NCBI RefSeq assembly: GCF_021347895.1
Contig: NC_067124.1
Location: forward strand, 20,512,521-20,576,520
DNA from: Acanthochromis polyacanthus
Taxonomy: Eukaryota; Chordata; Actinopteri; Pomacentridae
Length of the DNA stretch: 64,000 nucleotides
Direction: 5' to 3'
The notes below the pieces were generated by a model. It made no database searches, was not told the origin of the DNA, and saw nothing but the letters and a program-made list of their open reading frames with translations. Positions 1 to 12,698 of this stretch are shown in pieces. The number at the start of each line of letters is the position of its first letter. Position 1 is the stretch's first letter. The translations under genes were made by a program, and so were the position numbers.

Positions 1-1401
1 AGAGAGCTATTAAAGCTGCTCAAACTGAGTTTATATGTAACACTGTATCAAAAAACTCTCACAGGCCTCAGCTTCTTTTAAACGTTTTAAACTCAAATAT
101 TGATCCCTGTGACACAGCTGCTATTGTAGCAACACCTACACTCTGTAAAAATGTTCTCAAATACTTTCTTGACAAGAGCTCTGCTCTGAGGTCGTCGTCC
201 GGTCACAGTGCTGCAGACCCTTCTGTTCCTCCAATGTGCTCAGCTGTCTTTTATCAATTTGAACCTGTACCACTCACCTTATTAACAGATATGGTCCAGC
301 ATTTAAGGCCCAGAAAATGTCCTTCAGACAGTGTCCCTCTGGCCTACCTAAAGGTGTTTTTAATAGAGTAGGGTTAAGCATTCTTCTAGTAGTAAATACA
401 TCTCCCACATCAGGTTGTGTGTCAGCTGCTTTTGATCAAGCGGCGGTGAAGCCTCGTATAAAAAAATCTCAACCCTTCACTCCCGTCTAACTTCATGCCA
501 ATATCTAAGTTACTTTTAATAGGCAAATCCAGAATAAAGTTGTTTTCATTCAATTACAAACCTTTTTAGAAAACCATGACCTCAGTGCAAGTTTTAGTCT
601 CGTTTTAAACCCTGTCACATGACCAGAACAGCTCTTTTTTGAGTTTTTAATGATCATCTTTAAACTGTTGATTCGGACGATGCAGCTATTCCAATCCTTC
701 AAGATTTGATTGCTACCTCATTATATAATTTCTTGAAGAATGCGTGGGCATCAAAGCACCATTCTCAAATGGATCAGGTCATATCTCACAGATAAGAGCT
801 TCTCAGTTCCCGTAGGTGAATAATGGTTGACTGCAGCTACTCTTGCTCATGGGTTCCCTCAGGGCTCCATTTTGGGTCCTGCCCTCTTTTCATTACACAC
901 ACTCCCCTTGGGGTCTATTTTTTATGAAACATCACATTCCTTTTCATTGTTTTTCAGATGATATGTAGATCTGCAGGCGCATAAAAAAGTAAAAATTTAG
1001 TGCAGTCCTTGATGGACACCTTAAAACATCAAAACATGGATGGTTTGCAGCTTCCTTAACCTTGATGAAAAACAAGACAAAGATTATTATGTTCTATCGA
1101 CCAGGGCTTGTGGGGGATACTGACAGCAGTCTTGGCCCTTTGGCCTTATATAATCTCTCTTTCGTTAAAAACTCCTTCAAATCTGACAGATCAGCTCAGT
1201 GGTCAAAACCAGCTTTTTTCATTTGAGACTTTTAGTCCAGGTAAAACTCTATTGTCCTCTCAAAGTCAAAGTTATTCATGTTTCTATCACCACAGGGTTG
1301 TAATTCTTTGCATGTGGGTGTAGAGCAGTAGGTGTAAAGCATTTTAACTGTACAGCACTTTGATATGTGCTTTATAAATAAATTTGACTCTGACTTTGAC
1401 A
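1..1401 (+). mobile_element. L2-like non-LTR retrotransposon, 3' part, degraded
   Basis: The + strand reads, with frame changes and stops, as the reverse transcriptase of fish L2/Maui-type LINEs. Pieces include MVQHLRPRKCPSDSVP (about 293-340), VVFIQLQTFLENHDL (about 539-585), IRSYLTDKSFSVPVGE (about 773-822) and GFPQGSILGPALFSLHTLPLG (850-912, shown here as separate PQGSILGP and LFSLHTLPLG blocks in translation). The catalytic motif reads FSDD near 952 and is followed by a TAG. The 3' end has the typical GCTTTATAAATAAA signal (1369-1382) and a short TTTGACTCTGAC-type repeat to 1401. The 5' part lies outside the window. Stops and frameshifts show it is dead. Clade placement is by recall, not by a tree. 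Confidence 0.82.
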
Positions 1402-1479
1402 GGGGCTCCAAAATATCAAGTACCTATAGCCACCAAACATTTATTGAATGCTCTAAGCTGTAGCTCACAGCTTCTGGTA

Positions 1480-1765
1480 CTTCCAGGATGTCAAATGTCT
1501 TGATTCCTGTTACAGTGCATCCTGCCACTCTGCAACTATTGCTTAGGAATAACTTGAGGAAAATGACAAAGAATCCAAGGTATTGATTTTGTCCAAAATT
1601 TCCCAGATCTGAAACCAATTAGGTATCTGTGGAATGCAGAATGTGCTGGAAAAACACATCTGACCCACAGAGGCCCCACCTTCCAATGTACATCTTGGTG
1701 CTTCATACCAAAGGACATCCTCAATGGAATTGTGCCCTTTCATTGAGTTGTCATGTTTTGAAAAA
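1480..1765 (+). mobile_element. Tc1-like transposon fragment, end of transposase
   Basis: The + strand follows the 3' part of a common fish Tc1-like transposase gene: a run coding for CHPATLQ (from the QDNAPCHTA region), then FPRSETN (from SPDLNP), a WNAECAGKT-like stretch derived from LWDVLEKQ, then EAPP-like codons at about 1670. Nucleotide resemblance to the element at 11611-12698 is clear around the words for WDVLE-K-DP-RPH. Indels break the frame. It lies just after the L2 remnant, so the two are adjacent or one inserted beside the other. No terminal repeats were found. Confidence 0.65.
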
Positions 1766-4700
1766 AATAATGTGCAATGTTCATATGTTTAGCACAAAGC
1801 ATTATACATTTCAGTTGTCTTTAAGACACAATTTGGTTACTGAATAACGTAAATAAAACAATCTAAATACATAAATTATTGATTGAATTGCGCTACATTT
1901 GACTGTTTCATCTGTAACATTTGACAGGGACATCCCTAATTCGATTGTAGACATTGTTTGAAAGTAGTTAGACATGAAGACGTCATTCTAAGTATTAGAT
2001 ATGTAAGTATATAAGCAGCAAGAAATTAAGGTCAAGCCTGCTGATTTATAATATATCAAAAGTGGGTTACCCTTTTTTACTTCAGCAAGATCATACTGTA
2101 TAAAACTTTAAAGATACATTTAAAGTGTGTGGTTAAGTTAATGCACATTTCTGCCATTTGCATGTGTTTTATTTATTTCTTTGCAAGTGAAAATATCTGT
2201 ATACACAGAGAATCCAGTATATAAAATACTACTCTGTGTTCACTGTATCTCTGTGTCTGTACTGAGCATTCAGGCCAGTATTATAATATGCGAGTAGAAA
2301 GAGGACAAAGCAAAAAGAGACAGAGAGAAAAAAAAAACTTTTTTGCTTGCATAAGGGAAAGCAGCAGCAGATCTCAGGGTGTGCAAGTGTTCATTTGCTA
2401 TCATGTGTACGTCCAGTTTAATGAAAGTTGTAGTAATCTGTATCCTGTAGTTATGCTAGGAGCTAATGCTAATGCCTCCCGATTGGCCGCCTTCTCTCCA
2501 GGCAGACCCGGAGGTGTCAGACTTCATCCGCTCCCGTCCTGCCGGAGGGGATATCACCCGGTTTGATAAATGATGAATTCCTGAAGGATCGCCTCGAGTC
2601 AGTCAGCAGACAGAAAATAGCTCCCAGCTCACATGACGAACGCTACCATACCCACACACTCCATTTGACCCTAGGAGAGATGGACAGCCTGCCTTGTTGT
2701 TATTTTGCCTCTATCTTTTTTAAATAACACACTCAACTGTCAGTAATTCTAACAATTACCACGTCCACCCACCAAATGGGTACATTTTCAGGGGACAGAT
2801 TTAATTCCTTTAACATACGCGTGAATTGATTGTTAGCTTCAGAATCATTAATTAAAGCACGGGACATTTCCTGGCAAGCTGCACATTGATGGAGAGCAGA
2901 TCATTAGTGGCCCTTTGGGTCCTTTTAATATACTCTTTCGACAGTGGGCAATTCAGCAGTGACTTGAGTAGGAGGACCGAACTCGCAAATCAACCTTGCT
3001 GACCTATAATTTGTTGTGGGCTGGATATCAGCTGCACTAAAAATAAGGAGACACTCCCTAGTGTTTACCAGCTATTGGCTTTACATTAGCTATTAGAAAT
3101 TGTTGGAAGAGAATAAGGGTTTATATTTATAATAAAATCACAATGCACATGCAAGTGACAATAAATATTTGGCACCTCAGTATATTTCTGTATTTCCAGT
3201 ATAAACTAATAGAATCAAGCAGAATCCTCACTACTATTTATTTATTTTAGCTTTTTTCCCCCATTATTTCCCTGCATTTCTTCAGTACTGTAGGGTGTGT
3301 TGATCCATTGCGACTGGTGAGTCGCACTGAGGGCCATGGTTCAATAGCAATGATCACCAATCCTGAAATCAATTACATCTACATTTCCCCACTTGTAAGT
3401 ATAGGCAGGTTTATAGATCTTCTAACTTCATGGTATTGCATGTAATTAAAACGAGTGAAAGGGACCCTCATGGTGTCAAGGCTTTGCATTTCAAATGACC
3501 TCTGTTTTAGGACTCATATTCTGGTATAAAAGGAAAAAGAAATAACTTGCACTGCAGCAATGACCTCAACTTGAGCCCACGAAACAAGAGGCTAGTAAGA
3601 TGTCCCAACGTACACTGCAAAAGGCTAGTGACCTTCAAGAGAAGTAAGTGCTCACACTCCATTGACTATAACCTCATAGTGATCGAGAAAATGACATGCT
3701 TCCTGAGAGCACTATTTTAAGAAAGAATAACAAAGGCTATGAATGCCTGCTCTTCAAAAAACAACTCTATGGGCCCAAACATTCGGTGGTGCCAGCTCCC
3801 TTTGGCCCACAAACTGGAAGAACAGAGAGACTCCAGACCACAAATCAAATGAAGCTCTCGATTGCATCTTTAACCAACATCGATTTCCAGGGTCTGTGGA
3901 TGACCACAATTCAATGTCCGGTCCCTGATTAAACACCACAGGCATGTTTGACAAAGTACTGGAGGTTATCTCCTGACCGCCATCAGTACCACTGGGAATC
4001 CACTGCTGATTTTTAAGTGGTAAGCTCACTGAGCAGCTTCTTATTACCCAAGTAACCTTTGACATATGGGAGGACTTCCACTGCTCTTGATACAATTACA
4101 ATCAGAAGCCAAAAGAAAAAGAAAAAACAAAGAAAAAGCATTGAAGACAAATAATTTATGCATTACAAAAAATACGGCTTAAAGTAATGTTGCAGAAAAA
4201 GCTCAAACCACCGCCCTCTTTATATAGAATGTAATCTTAGATTCCTTAGGTTTAATGAATCAGACATTAAGGCAAAAGTTAACCTTTTATCACTAAATAA
4301 TACTTAAAAAGGCCTTTATTATCTGTTCTATGATTATTCAGATAATGGCAAATTATAAAAAAGCCATTTCACATGTACAACTTCTATCACTATACCTCAG
4401 TGATGTTTTCTCTGTGGTTCAAATTATTTTTGTAAAACCTGGTCCTTGTCCATGGCTTTGAAATATTCATTGGTAAAGCCAAATGACAGGTTACGTGTGC
4501 TTTTGGCCCTGTCCATCCTAAATAAAAGAGCCGTTGTGTCTTTGAAGTCAAATTAAACACCAGTTGAAAGTATTCTGACATATTTGAGTTCAGCTTCAAA
4601 AGATAACAATATTTGTTCCTCTCAGCATCAACTGCTCATGACAGATGCCACTGATCCCAGAATACGATTGAAAGTCTGGGTGTGGGCAAGGTTTAACACA

Positions 4701-6554
4701 ACAAGGATGGAAATATTGATGCACAAATTTTATCAATTAATGCAGTGCCATTTGAACGCTATTTCCTTTTGCAACTCAGGATGAAACACATACACACTGA
4801 CCCTCACAAGAACAGAGGAGGCTTGCACATTTCAAATTTTACAGCGAGGCCAGTGTCCGGCATTATCTGGTAACTTGCTGAACACCCAAATAAAATGTGC
4901 AGTAAGGAGTTTTTCCCTTCAAGGAGGATGTAAACGGATGGGGTGCTCTGCCAGAGTGGATTTGGGGGAGCCAGCCGAGGCTGACTAATCAGAGGGTGCT
5001 TGGGAGAGCATTAAGACAGACGTGTGGAGGGGAAATGTGACACCTGGAAATTACACAATGTAATGGAATCAGCCAAGTGGTAAATGTAGCTTTTAAATAG
5101 GTTTTGTGTTCTCCATTAACTTGCCAGACACTGATTGGTCCTGACAGCAAGGGAAAGTGACGGTCAGCATGTTGCCCCCTCCCTCCAGTGCAGGCTCAAC
5201 TGCACGTGTGCACACTCACACCACACACTCACACGCACACACGCCTCTCGCTGTGGGACACAAAGTTCTTTGTAGTTAGCAGGTTGTCTGGAAACAAATG
5301 AAAATCTGGCTTGAAATGGGTACAGGTGATCCCAGCACAGTCGCTGCAGTTGCGCTAAAATCTTCCTGTCATTGCCAAATCTGCTCCATCGCCTCCTTTT
5401 CTATCATTTAAAGTCATCTCTTTCAATTAGAATAATGACAAGTAAAAGGAAGCATCTTAGTCAAGTATCGGGATTCTGTGAATTACACAAAGCTAATTTC
5501 AAAACAATACTAGACTCTGTAAAATCTAATATTTTCATATTTGCAGCTGTTTCAGAGTGCTTACTTATTTAGTAACCATTCTGTTTACATATTTCATTCC
5601 TAAGGCAAAAGAGTAGTTCTCTTGTAAGAACATTTATCCTTTAGTGTAGCAGTGCTCTAATTTCTTAGTGAGTTTTCTGATTTAATTTCCTGCTGAGAGT
5701 GAATTGGATTCTTATTGTGTTAGTGAGCCAAGCTTAAAGGTCTTCTTGTTTGGTTGTATTTTTGAGTTAAATCGTGTAGAAATGACAAGACAAAAATGTC
5801 AGAATGGGGTTTGGCAAAGGCCACAATCACTTCATTGACCTACTATTGTAATATTATTTCCTAGATTGTCAAGACAAGTCTTTTGATTCAATGTTATAGC
5901 AAAGAGGTTTAAATAATAATTATTGTAAACTGAAATTCTCACTTCTGCACATGCATATTTGCATATATATATATTCATTAGTTTCCACAGCGATGTTGGT
6001 TGTGTACCATTATCAATTCAGAACTATTGTCCGTTTTAAACACAGTTCAGTTCAGTTCTAAAAACTTTATTTGTCCCTTAGGGGAATATAAGATGATATT
6101 TAAGATGACAATGACAACTTGAAACAAATTTCCCAGCAGGTTTGCTTTGTGATCAGACAACTTAGTAAGTTTATTGGCTCATAGTTAGTGGAAGTTACCC
6201 ACAATTTTAGTTTTTGTTACACAAAGTGCCACACTGTAACCTTCATATAATACACTGTGCTTAGAATTATGACATAGAGTAATATAATGAGTAACAAAGC
6301 GCATTAGTCAGCAGCAGTTAATAACTTTGGTGCTCCAGCTGGCTGCCGGAACTGAATTGATGTTACAAACCTGTTTCAGTTTCAGTCAGTCCAATTCCTA
6401 ATATTAGCATTATCAGTTGGTCCCAATCACATCCTGGGGAACTCTATAGGGCTGATACTGCAGATAAATACTACATGAGGTATATATAGCAATTTTGAGT
6501 AAAAAATTATTTTCATTTCAGGTTGACTTCAATAAGACGGGCTTTACTTCCAAA
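1766..6554. other. Noncoding stretch without recognised gene
   Basis: The sequence is AT-rich. The ORFs here, including a 113-codon minus frame at 3754-4095, show no domain, no codon bias that I can see and no splice context. A short piece at 6047-6100 resembles fish repeats of the TTTATTTGTCCC-AGGGG type (the 3' end of a LINE in minus orientation), but it is too short to name. Confidence 0.5.
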
Positions 6555-6558
6555 TTAA

Positions 6559-6863
6559 CCCCTTGACGGCTATTGTCATGAATTTGGAACATACCACTTT
6601 CATTCAGACTGCAGCCGAGATAGCGTATCTATTCCCTCAGTGTCAGTTTGTGCATATTCAATACGTACCTTGGAACCTTTTGCAAGCACTGGTTTCTCGT
6701 GGGACCGGTTGGAGTGAGACATAATTATTATATATCTGTTACTATGATTATGTTTCTGTTCTATGTATAATAGACAAATTAATCTCCATTTATTGTAGCA
6801 TCAGCTAGAAAGCAAAAACACACTAAAAAAAATTAACCGTAAATAAATTCAGACGTCAAGGGG
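6559..6863. mobile_element. piggyBac-type MITE, 305 bp, flanked by TTAA
   Basis: The ends are perfect 10-bp inverted repeats: CCCCTTGACG at 6559-6568 and CGTCAAGGGG at 6854-6863. Each is flanked outside by TTAA (6555-6558 and 6864-6867), the target duplicated by piggyBac transposons. The subterminal sequence is also partly mirrored (TGAATTT inside both ends). No transposase coding is seen, so it is non-autonomous. Orientation is arbitrary. Confidence 0.8.
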
Positions 6864-6867
6864 TTAA

Positions 6868-9800
6868 TACTGCTATTTTATTTTCAGCAACAAATGTTAA
6901 ACCAAAATATGTTCCATCTGTACAGGCAGGCAGTAAAATACGAAGCATTTTTAACACTGTGTAACACATTAACATATTCTATTATGGGGTTTTTAACCTG
7001 AATTTTTATGTCTACACTATGCATAGCTGCCAAAAATGTGGCTGGGGGCAATGATCGCTGTTACACTTGCCTTTGCTCAGAGCTCTTACATGTTCACCAA
7101 CATGTGGGAGTATGAACTGGCTCAAGGGGGCCCACACAGTGCCATGAAGCTCATGAGCCTCAGCCTTCACACGAACCCTGCAGTCCTTTCAATGCAAATG
7201 AGAGAGGAAAAGAGAGGAGGGCTTAGCTGGGTATGTTCACTATCTGCCTCCCTGCTTTTGCATTTCAAATGAATAAATGATAAAAGCCCACTTTTTAGTC
7301 AGTTGGTGACTGTCCTCTCTCTCTCTCTTTTCATTTACAGAGCACCCTCGCTCTCTCCACCCCTAATCCTATCACTCTTCTCATTTTGAGTTTATTGTGA
7401 CTTTCCCTTGACTGTATGGTTATTATTCCTCTTATGAATATGAAGTTGCTTTTAGCATAACATCTGAAGCTCATATTAACCGGCTAATTTGACCAGTTGT
7501 TTTTCGCTCCGCTGCCAATTAACTGTGTTTGTTTAAGGTCCCTTGAGGTTTACAACTAACCATTAAAGAAGAAAAAAGTACATTGAAATGATTAGCATTG
7601 AAAAAGCCAATGGTCTGTTCAGCTGAGCCATTCTTAGAAATGTAGGATTTTTTTTTCTTCTGTGGATCCCCTGCGACAGAGGAGCCACCCTTTCCACCAT
7701 TGTTTCCACCTCTGCTCTTTAGCTTTAGCAGCCTGTAGTAAATGCTACAGTTGGGGTGCATCGGCATAATGGGTCATTCTGTTTCAGACGAACACTGGAG
7801 GCTCGTAATGTTAGAACAGTGGGAGGGTATGATTGAAACTGTGCCCTACCTCATGGGATGTGGGGGTGGAAAAGAGTATGTTGGAGTCAAACACCAATTA
7901 CTGTAGGCACTGAACTCTGGATAATTCACAGTAAGAGGAACTGAAGGAAATCAGTAGATTTGAATATATATTATATCAGTGTCAGTGAATATTTGTATGG
8001 TACCACAGAATTAGAACTATTTTTATCAGGTGATACTTCTGATCTTAGATCCAGATGATTTGTACATGCAGCTGATGATTTGTAGATGAATATAAACTGA
8101 TATTAGTTTGTTGGGGTGTTGTGTTCTTTTGTGTTATTTTATGACCTTGTTTGGATGGGCTTTTCAGTTTGTCTTTTTTACACACAATGTCAGTATGCTT
8201 CTTTGGTAATAGAGAGGGTTGGGATTCTCCGATACTATGTTTTTAGGGGTCGGAGGGTAGAAAGTTTGGGAACATTAGGCAAGCAATTAATGTTCTGTAA
8301 ATACCTTTTAAAATAACTGACTGTTAAACCATAGTGATTTCTGTAATTATACAGCACAGATGTAATTATCTTTAGAGTTAAGTAATTATTAAAGCAATAT
8401 ACTTGCATTTATGAATGAGTTATGAATAATCAGTAGGATCACATTTTTAGTAGCCGCTCCAACACAGGTGCTATTAGACAGAGGTAAACTGAAATTCATG
8501 AACTTAAGCCAAAAACTGGCCTATTCCTGGTGAGTTCCAAGTTCAGCAACTGACACACAGACAGACTGCAAGCACAGTTTGTCACAGTGTAGAAAGTTTA
8601 ACATATGTACAGTCACTGCATTGATTATTTAGGAGAAAGTCTCCCAAATCAGGCAAAAAAACTCTCCTCACGTTCTGTCTGAATGCAACTTCAGGGTACC
8701 GTGGGCACCCACAGGAAGAAAAACTAGAAACTGCATTGAATTTAAACTGGAACATGCACCGACAAACCCGACATTTCTATTTTATGTTCAGCAAAAAAGA
8801 TGTTGAGCTGTGGTTGCATGAAGGTGAAACTGAATAGAAGCCGCGTCACTGAGAATCCTAGATGGTGCTTTATTTACAGAATATTCATCCCAAGGGAGTC
8901 ACTGAAGAGCTACGACGTGACATTCATCTCTGAAATTATTCTCTGTACTTTTAGCCCAAGATATTTCTCAGTATAAAGCATTTTTTGATGATTTCATAAA
9001 TTTCTAGTGGAATGGAAATGTGTGAGAGTGTGCGTACGTCCCAGTGTTGATTCTACCAGAATCAACTGAGACTTAGCAAAATATTCCAAATTTTTAAAAA
9101 AAAGAAAAAACTAAACTAAACTTAAATAAGTTAAAGAAACAACAACTTGGAAATAATTTGTCATTACACAGAGTAAAAAACTCCTCAACTCAGAAATTGC
9201 ACTTTAAAATGCATATAAGACTTTTGGAATTGAACTTTATTCATTATTGATGTCAACACCATATAAGCACAGTAAGAATTCTAAACTACTGGTATTAAAT
9301 GCGATGATGAAATTAAAACTCAAATTTTTTTTCTGACAGAAGATATTTAGTTTTGGCTCCAGACGGATTCGCAAGCTGAAAAATCTGGGACAAATTCATT
9401 TATTATTAATCCACCTTTTATTTCCACACTTTCTCATTTGATTATCGGCTTTCTGATATGGCAGCACTCATTTGCTTTCAGGCATTAATAATTCAGAATT
9501 TACGCTGGTGTTCAGACACAGATACTTTCACACTTACAGTGTCGCGTAACAATAGTGCTTTGTTTCTTTGTTGCATTCAATAACAGTCCGCCAAACTTAT
9601 TTCCCAGATCCGTGTCTCGGTGTCTGTAGGTATTAGGACATTTCATTTACTGTATTTTTGTCAGCATATAGTAAATCTTCCTGTTCGAAGTGATGTTGCA
9701 ATTACGACTGAAAAATATGATAACAAAAATCATGTAGTTTAGAAGTGGAGACTATTATGAAGAAGAAAACACAAACAGCAATGCATTAGTCAAGGATATT

Positions 9801-11610
9801 TGACTTTGCAGTAAAACAAGTTTTTCTGCATCTTCCAATGTGTTCCAGTGTTTGGAGTTTGTGAGGTCTGAGGCAGCAGCAATGTTGTACAAAAACACCA
9901 TGAGCATTACGACCTCTCAAAAGCCAAACGCTGTACTGAGCTGAGAGTTCCAACGCTAGCTGCTCGTGTTTTTGCCCTCACAATGCTATGTGAGAAGAAA
10001 TTCTATTAGACTCAACATTTACCACATTTAATCTTTAATGAGACTGGTTCTAATTTTATCACATTTCCCTTTTTCGAAGCATCAGTCAGAAATGTCCACG
10101 CCTTGAGAAAATTCTGAAACCATGATGCGAGACAAGTCTTATCGGGGAAGACAGATGGGATTGTCGATAGTTGACAGACATGCTGATAAAGGATTTTGGT
10201 TTTATCTCCAATCACTTCATAGGCTGGAAAGCCTGACAGCCTGCATCTTCAAAGCAACAAAAGGCCAGAAACACACCATGCTCTGACAGATGGAGAGACT
10301 GTGTTTTTAATAACCTCAGTGCCACCACGGCCCAGCAATGATGCCAGACACAGGGTTGCCAGCGAGGGACACCTCACTGTTGTGCCTTCTTAGCTGTCAC
10401 ATCTGTAAGACGGTGATAGCATCTTTTCTAGCATTACGAAAATGGCAATATGGTAGTGGGGGCATTTGTGGTTTGGAATTTGCCCTTTCTGTTTGCTTTG
10501 AAATGTTAATAGCTACTTTACATGTGGTCAGATTTAAATTTAACCGCCAGATGTCTGGTCACAAGTTTGCATTCCTTTGAGGTTTCTAAATCTGAACACA
10601 GTAAATGCACCATTCCTGAAGATTATGCAGTGAAGTTTATGTAGAATGGCAGGCTTTTTTTAATTTAATTGTTTGTTCAGAATTTACTCACATGCTGCAG
10701 TCTTCAAATAAACATATTCAATGTCAGGTCAATGGTGTTTATCTTAAGTAGCAGAGCTAGTCTATGTGACGTCCCTGCAGCTGGACTGACATCTCACAAG
10801 CTTCAGCAAAGCTGCTTTAACTGTCTCAGTGACAGTTATGGTAAGAGCCACAACTGACTGCAGAGCGTTAATGTGAACTGATCTTGTCTCTGAATGGCGC
10901 ACTGAATCCTAATGTCAACAGTCATGCTCATTTTTCATTAGCATTATGAATAACTGCCTCCACTCGTCATGCCGTTGCTCTAATGACTCATGGCTGTGTA
11001 GGTTTGCTGTAACATAACCAATCATTCCTTCAACAACTCCTGGAGGCCTCGAGTGCTGTAATGTACTACTCTGGATGGAAATCCAGCAAAAAATAATAAT
11101 TTCAAATCAGCAGAGATAATATTTGAAACAATAACTCACAGAGCTGACTGAGACACTCATGTTCCATCATGCATCATGCTGCAGTTAAGGAGAGAAATGG
11201 AGAGCTCTGTTGAGAAAAGAACTGACAATTGACTGGCCATTGATAAATAATATATAACTCTACAGTGCAATTTGATGTGAATTGCAGAATGGCTCTGCAA
11301 TGAAGTTCTCAAAGTTTAATGGGAACACTGTAGCGAGGTGTTAATAGAGTGCAGCTACGCAAATAATTTGTTAGTTGTTTTCAGCAAGAGAAAGCCACAA
11401 ATTTGAGAGACAAACTGAGGGTAAGAAGGTAAAAACATGCATACTGTAGCTTAGTGACTTAAATTCAGAGTAAGGTGTTTACATGTCGAGATGCTATTTG
11501 TGTACTGACATTCTCATTTTCATGAGTAAACACAACACCATTGGTACAACCTCGGATTGCTTTTATGTTCAACCAACAGCTGAGAGTTGACAGCTCTTGA
11601 CTTTACTGCA
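6868..11610. other. Noncoding stretch without recognised gene
   Basis: I see only short chance ORFs and simple AT-rich DNA. A region near 10890-11010 has few repeats and several TAAT/ATTAG words and could be regulatory (see findings). No RNA gene was recognised. Confidence 0.5.
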
Positions 11611-12698
11611 TACACCCACAGCAGTAAAATAATCTGCCTAATACTGTGCAAGCCCCACAGGTTCCACCAAAGCACCTCTGTAGAGACATGAGCTCAACAT
11701 CTGCAGCAGATCCTCTGAGTTGGGATGTGGGGTCTCCATGGATCGGACTTGTTTTCCAGCACATCCCAAAGAATTTCAATCGGGCTCACCTGGGGAATTT
11801 GGAGCAAAATCAAAACCTTCATGCTCATTAAACTGTTCCTGAACAGTTTTTTGCAGTGTGGCAAAAAAATTGCCATTGGAATGAAGGGGTGTATGAGTAC
11901 TGTGCAAGTGTTTAGGTTGGTGGTATGTGCCCAGGTAGCATCCACATGAATGCCAGGACCTAAGGTTCCCAGAGACCGACTTACTATCTCAGCTAACTGG
12001 CTTTCCTCCCATAAGGATTCCTGCTGCAATTTGTTCACAAGGTAAATAACGCAAACCCATCCGACCATCCGTATGATGACAAAGAAAATGTGTTGATCAT
12101 ACTGGGCCATCTCCATTCTTTGCTCAATAGTCCACATCCACTGCCCACATGTCCACTGTAGCCACGTTTGGTAGTGGACAGATGTGAACATTGGCCCTCT
12201 GGCTAGTCTGTGGCTACACAACCCCCCTACGCAGCATGCTGTGATGCACTGTGTGTTCTGACGCTTTTCTTTCATAGCCAGTTTTCAGCAATTTGTGCTA
12301 CAGTAGCACCTCTGTGGGATCGGCGGCAGGAGTCAGCCTTTGCTCCCCACAAATATCAGTGAGCCTGGGGCAACTACGATCCTGTTGCCAGTTCACTGGT
12401 TGTTCTTCCTTTGGCCAGATTTGGTAGACACTAACCAGTGGATACTTGAAGACCTGCTGTTTCAGAGATGCTTGGACCGACTCATCCAACTCTCACAATT
12501 TGACCCTTCTTAAATCTCCCACTTCTTACGTTTGATCATTTTTCTAGCTATCAACCACATCAACTGAAAGAGCTGACTGTTCACTTGGTGTGTAATAACT
12601 ATATCTTAAAATTTGCCAAGTGAAATTTGAAAGGAAATAATCAATGTTATTTATGCCACCTGTCAGTACATACTGTATTATATGCTGGATCAGTGCAT
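11611..12698 (-). mobile_element. Tc1-like DNA transposon, nearly full length, inactive
   Basis: Read on the minus strand this follows a widespread fish Tc1-like element from end to end. The 5' end at about 12698 and the 3' end at about 11611 hold decayed inverted repeats, related to the GATCAGGCATAA-type ends of the family. Inside is one transposase gene broken into frames, described separately. The length of about 1.09 kb is slightly short for the family. Direct TA flanks could not be fixed because the tips are eroded. Confidence 0.82.
11694..12489 (-). pseudogene. Tc1/mariner-family transposase pseudogene
   Basis: The enzyme would cut and paste the Tc1-like element. The N-terminal part (12298-12489) reads SVYQIWPKEEQPVN followed by CPRLTDICGEQRL, matching the helix-turn-helix DNA-binding region (VSIYQKWSKEG, then GRPRLID-RGERRL). 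A second frame (11694-12275) carries the catalytic domain: YDQHIFF where WSDESRF holds the first Asp, TLGPGIHVDATW, and PIEILWDVLENK with the third acidic residue. The segment with the second Asp (QDNAPCH) is missing by an internal deletion: codons run from PMAIF straight to LPHCKKLF. A frameshift and stops separate the two parts. The lost Asp and broken frame make it non-functional. The family assignment is strong. Confidence 0.82.

Noticed and set aside
3754..4095. 113-codon minus ORF
   Set aside because: No known motif, and an overlapping plus ORF is equally open. Most likely chance.
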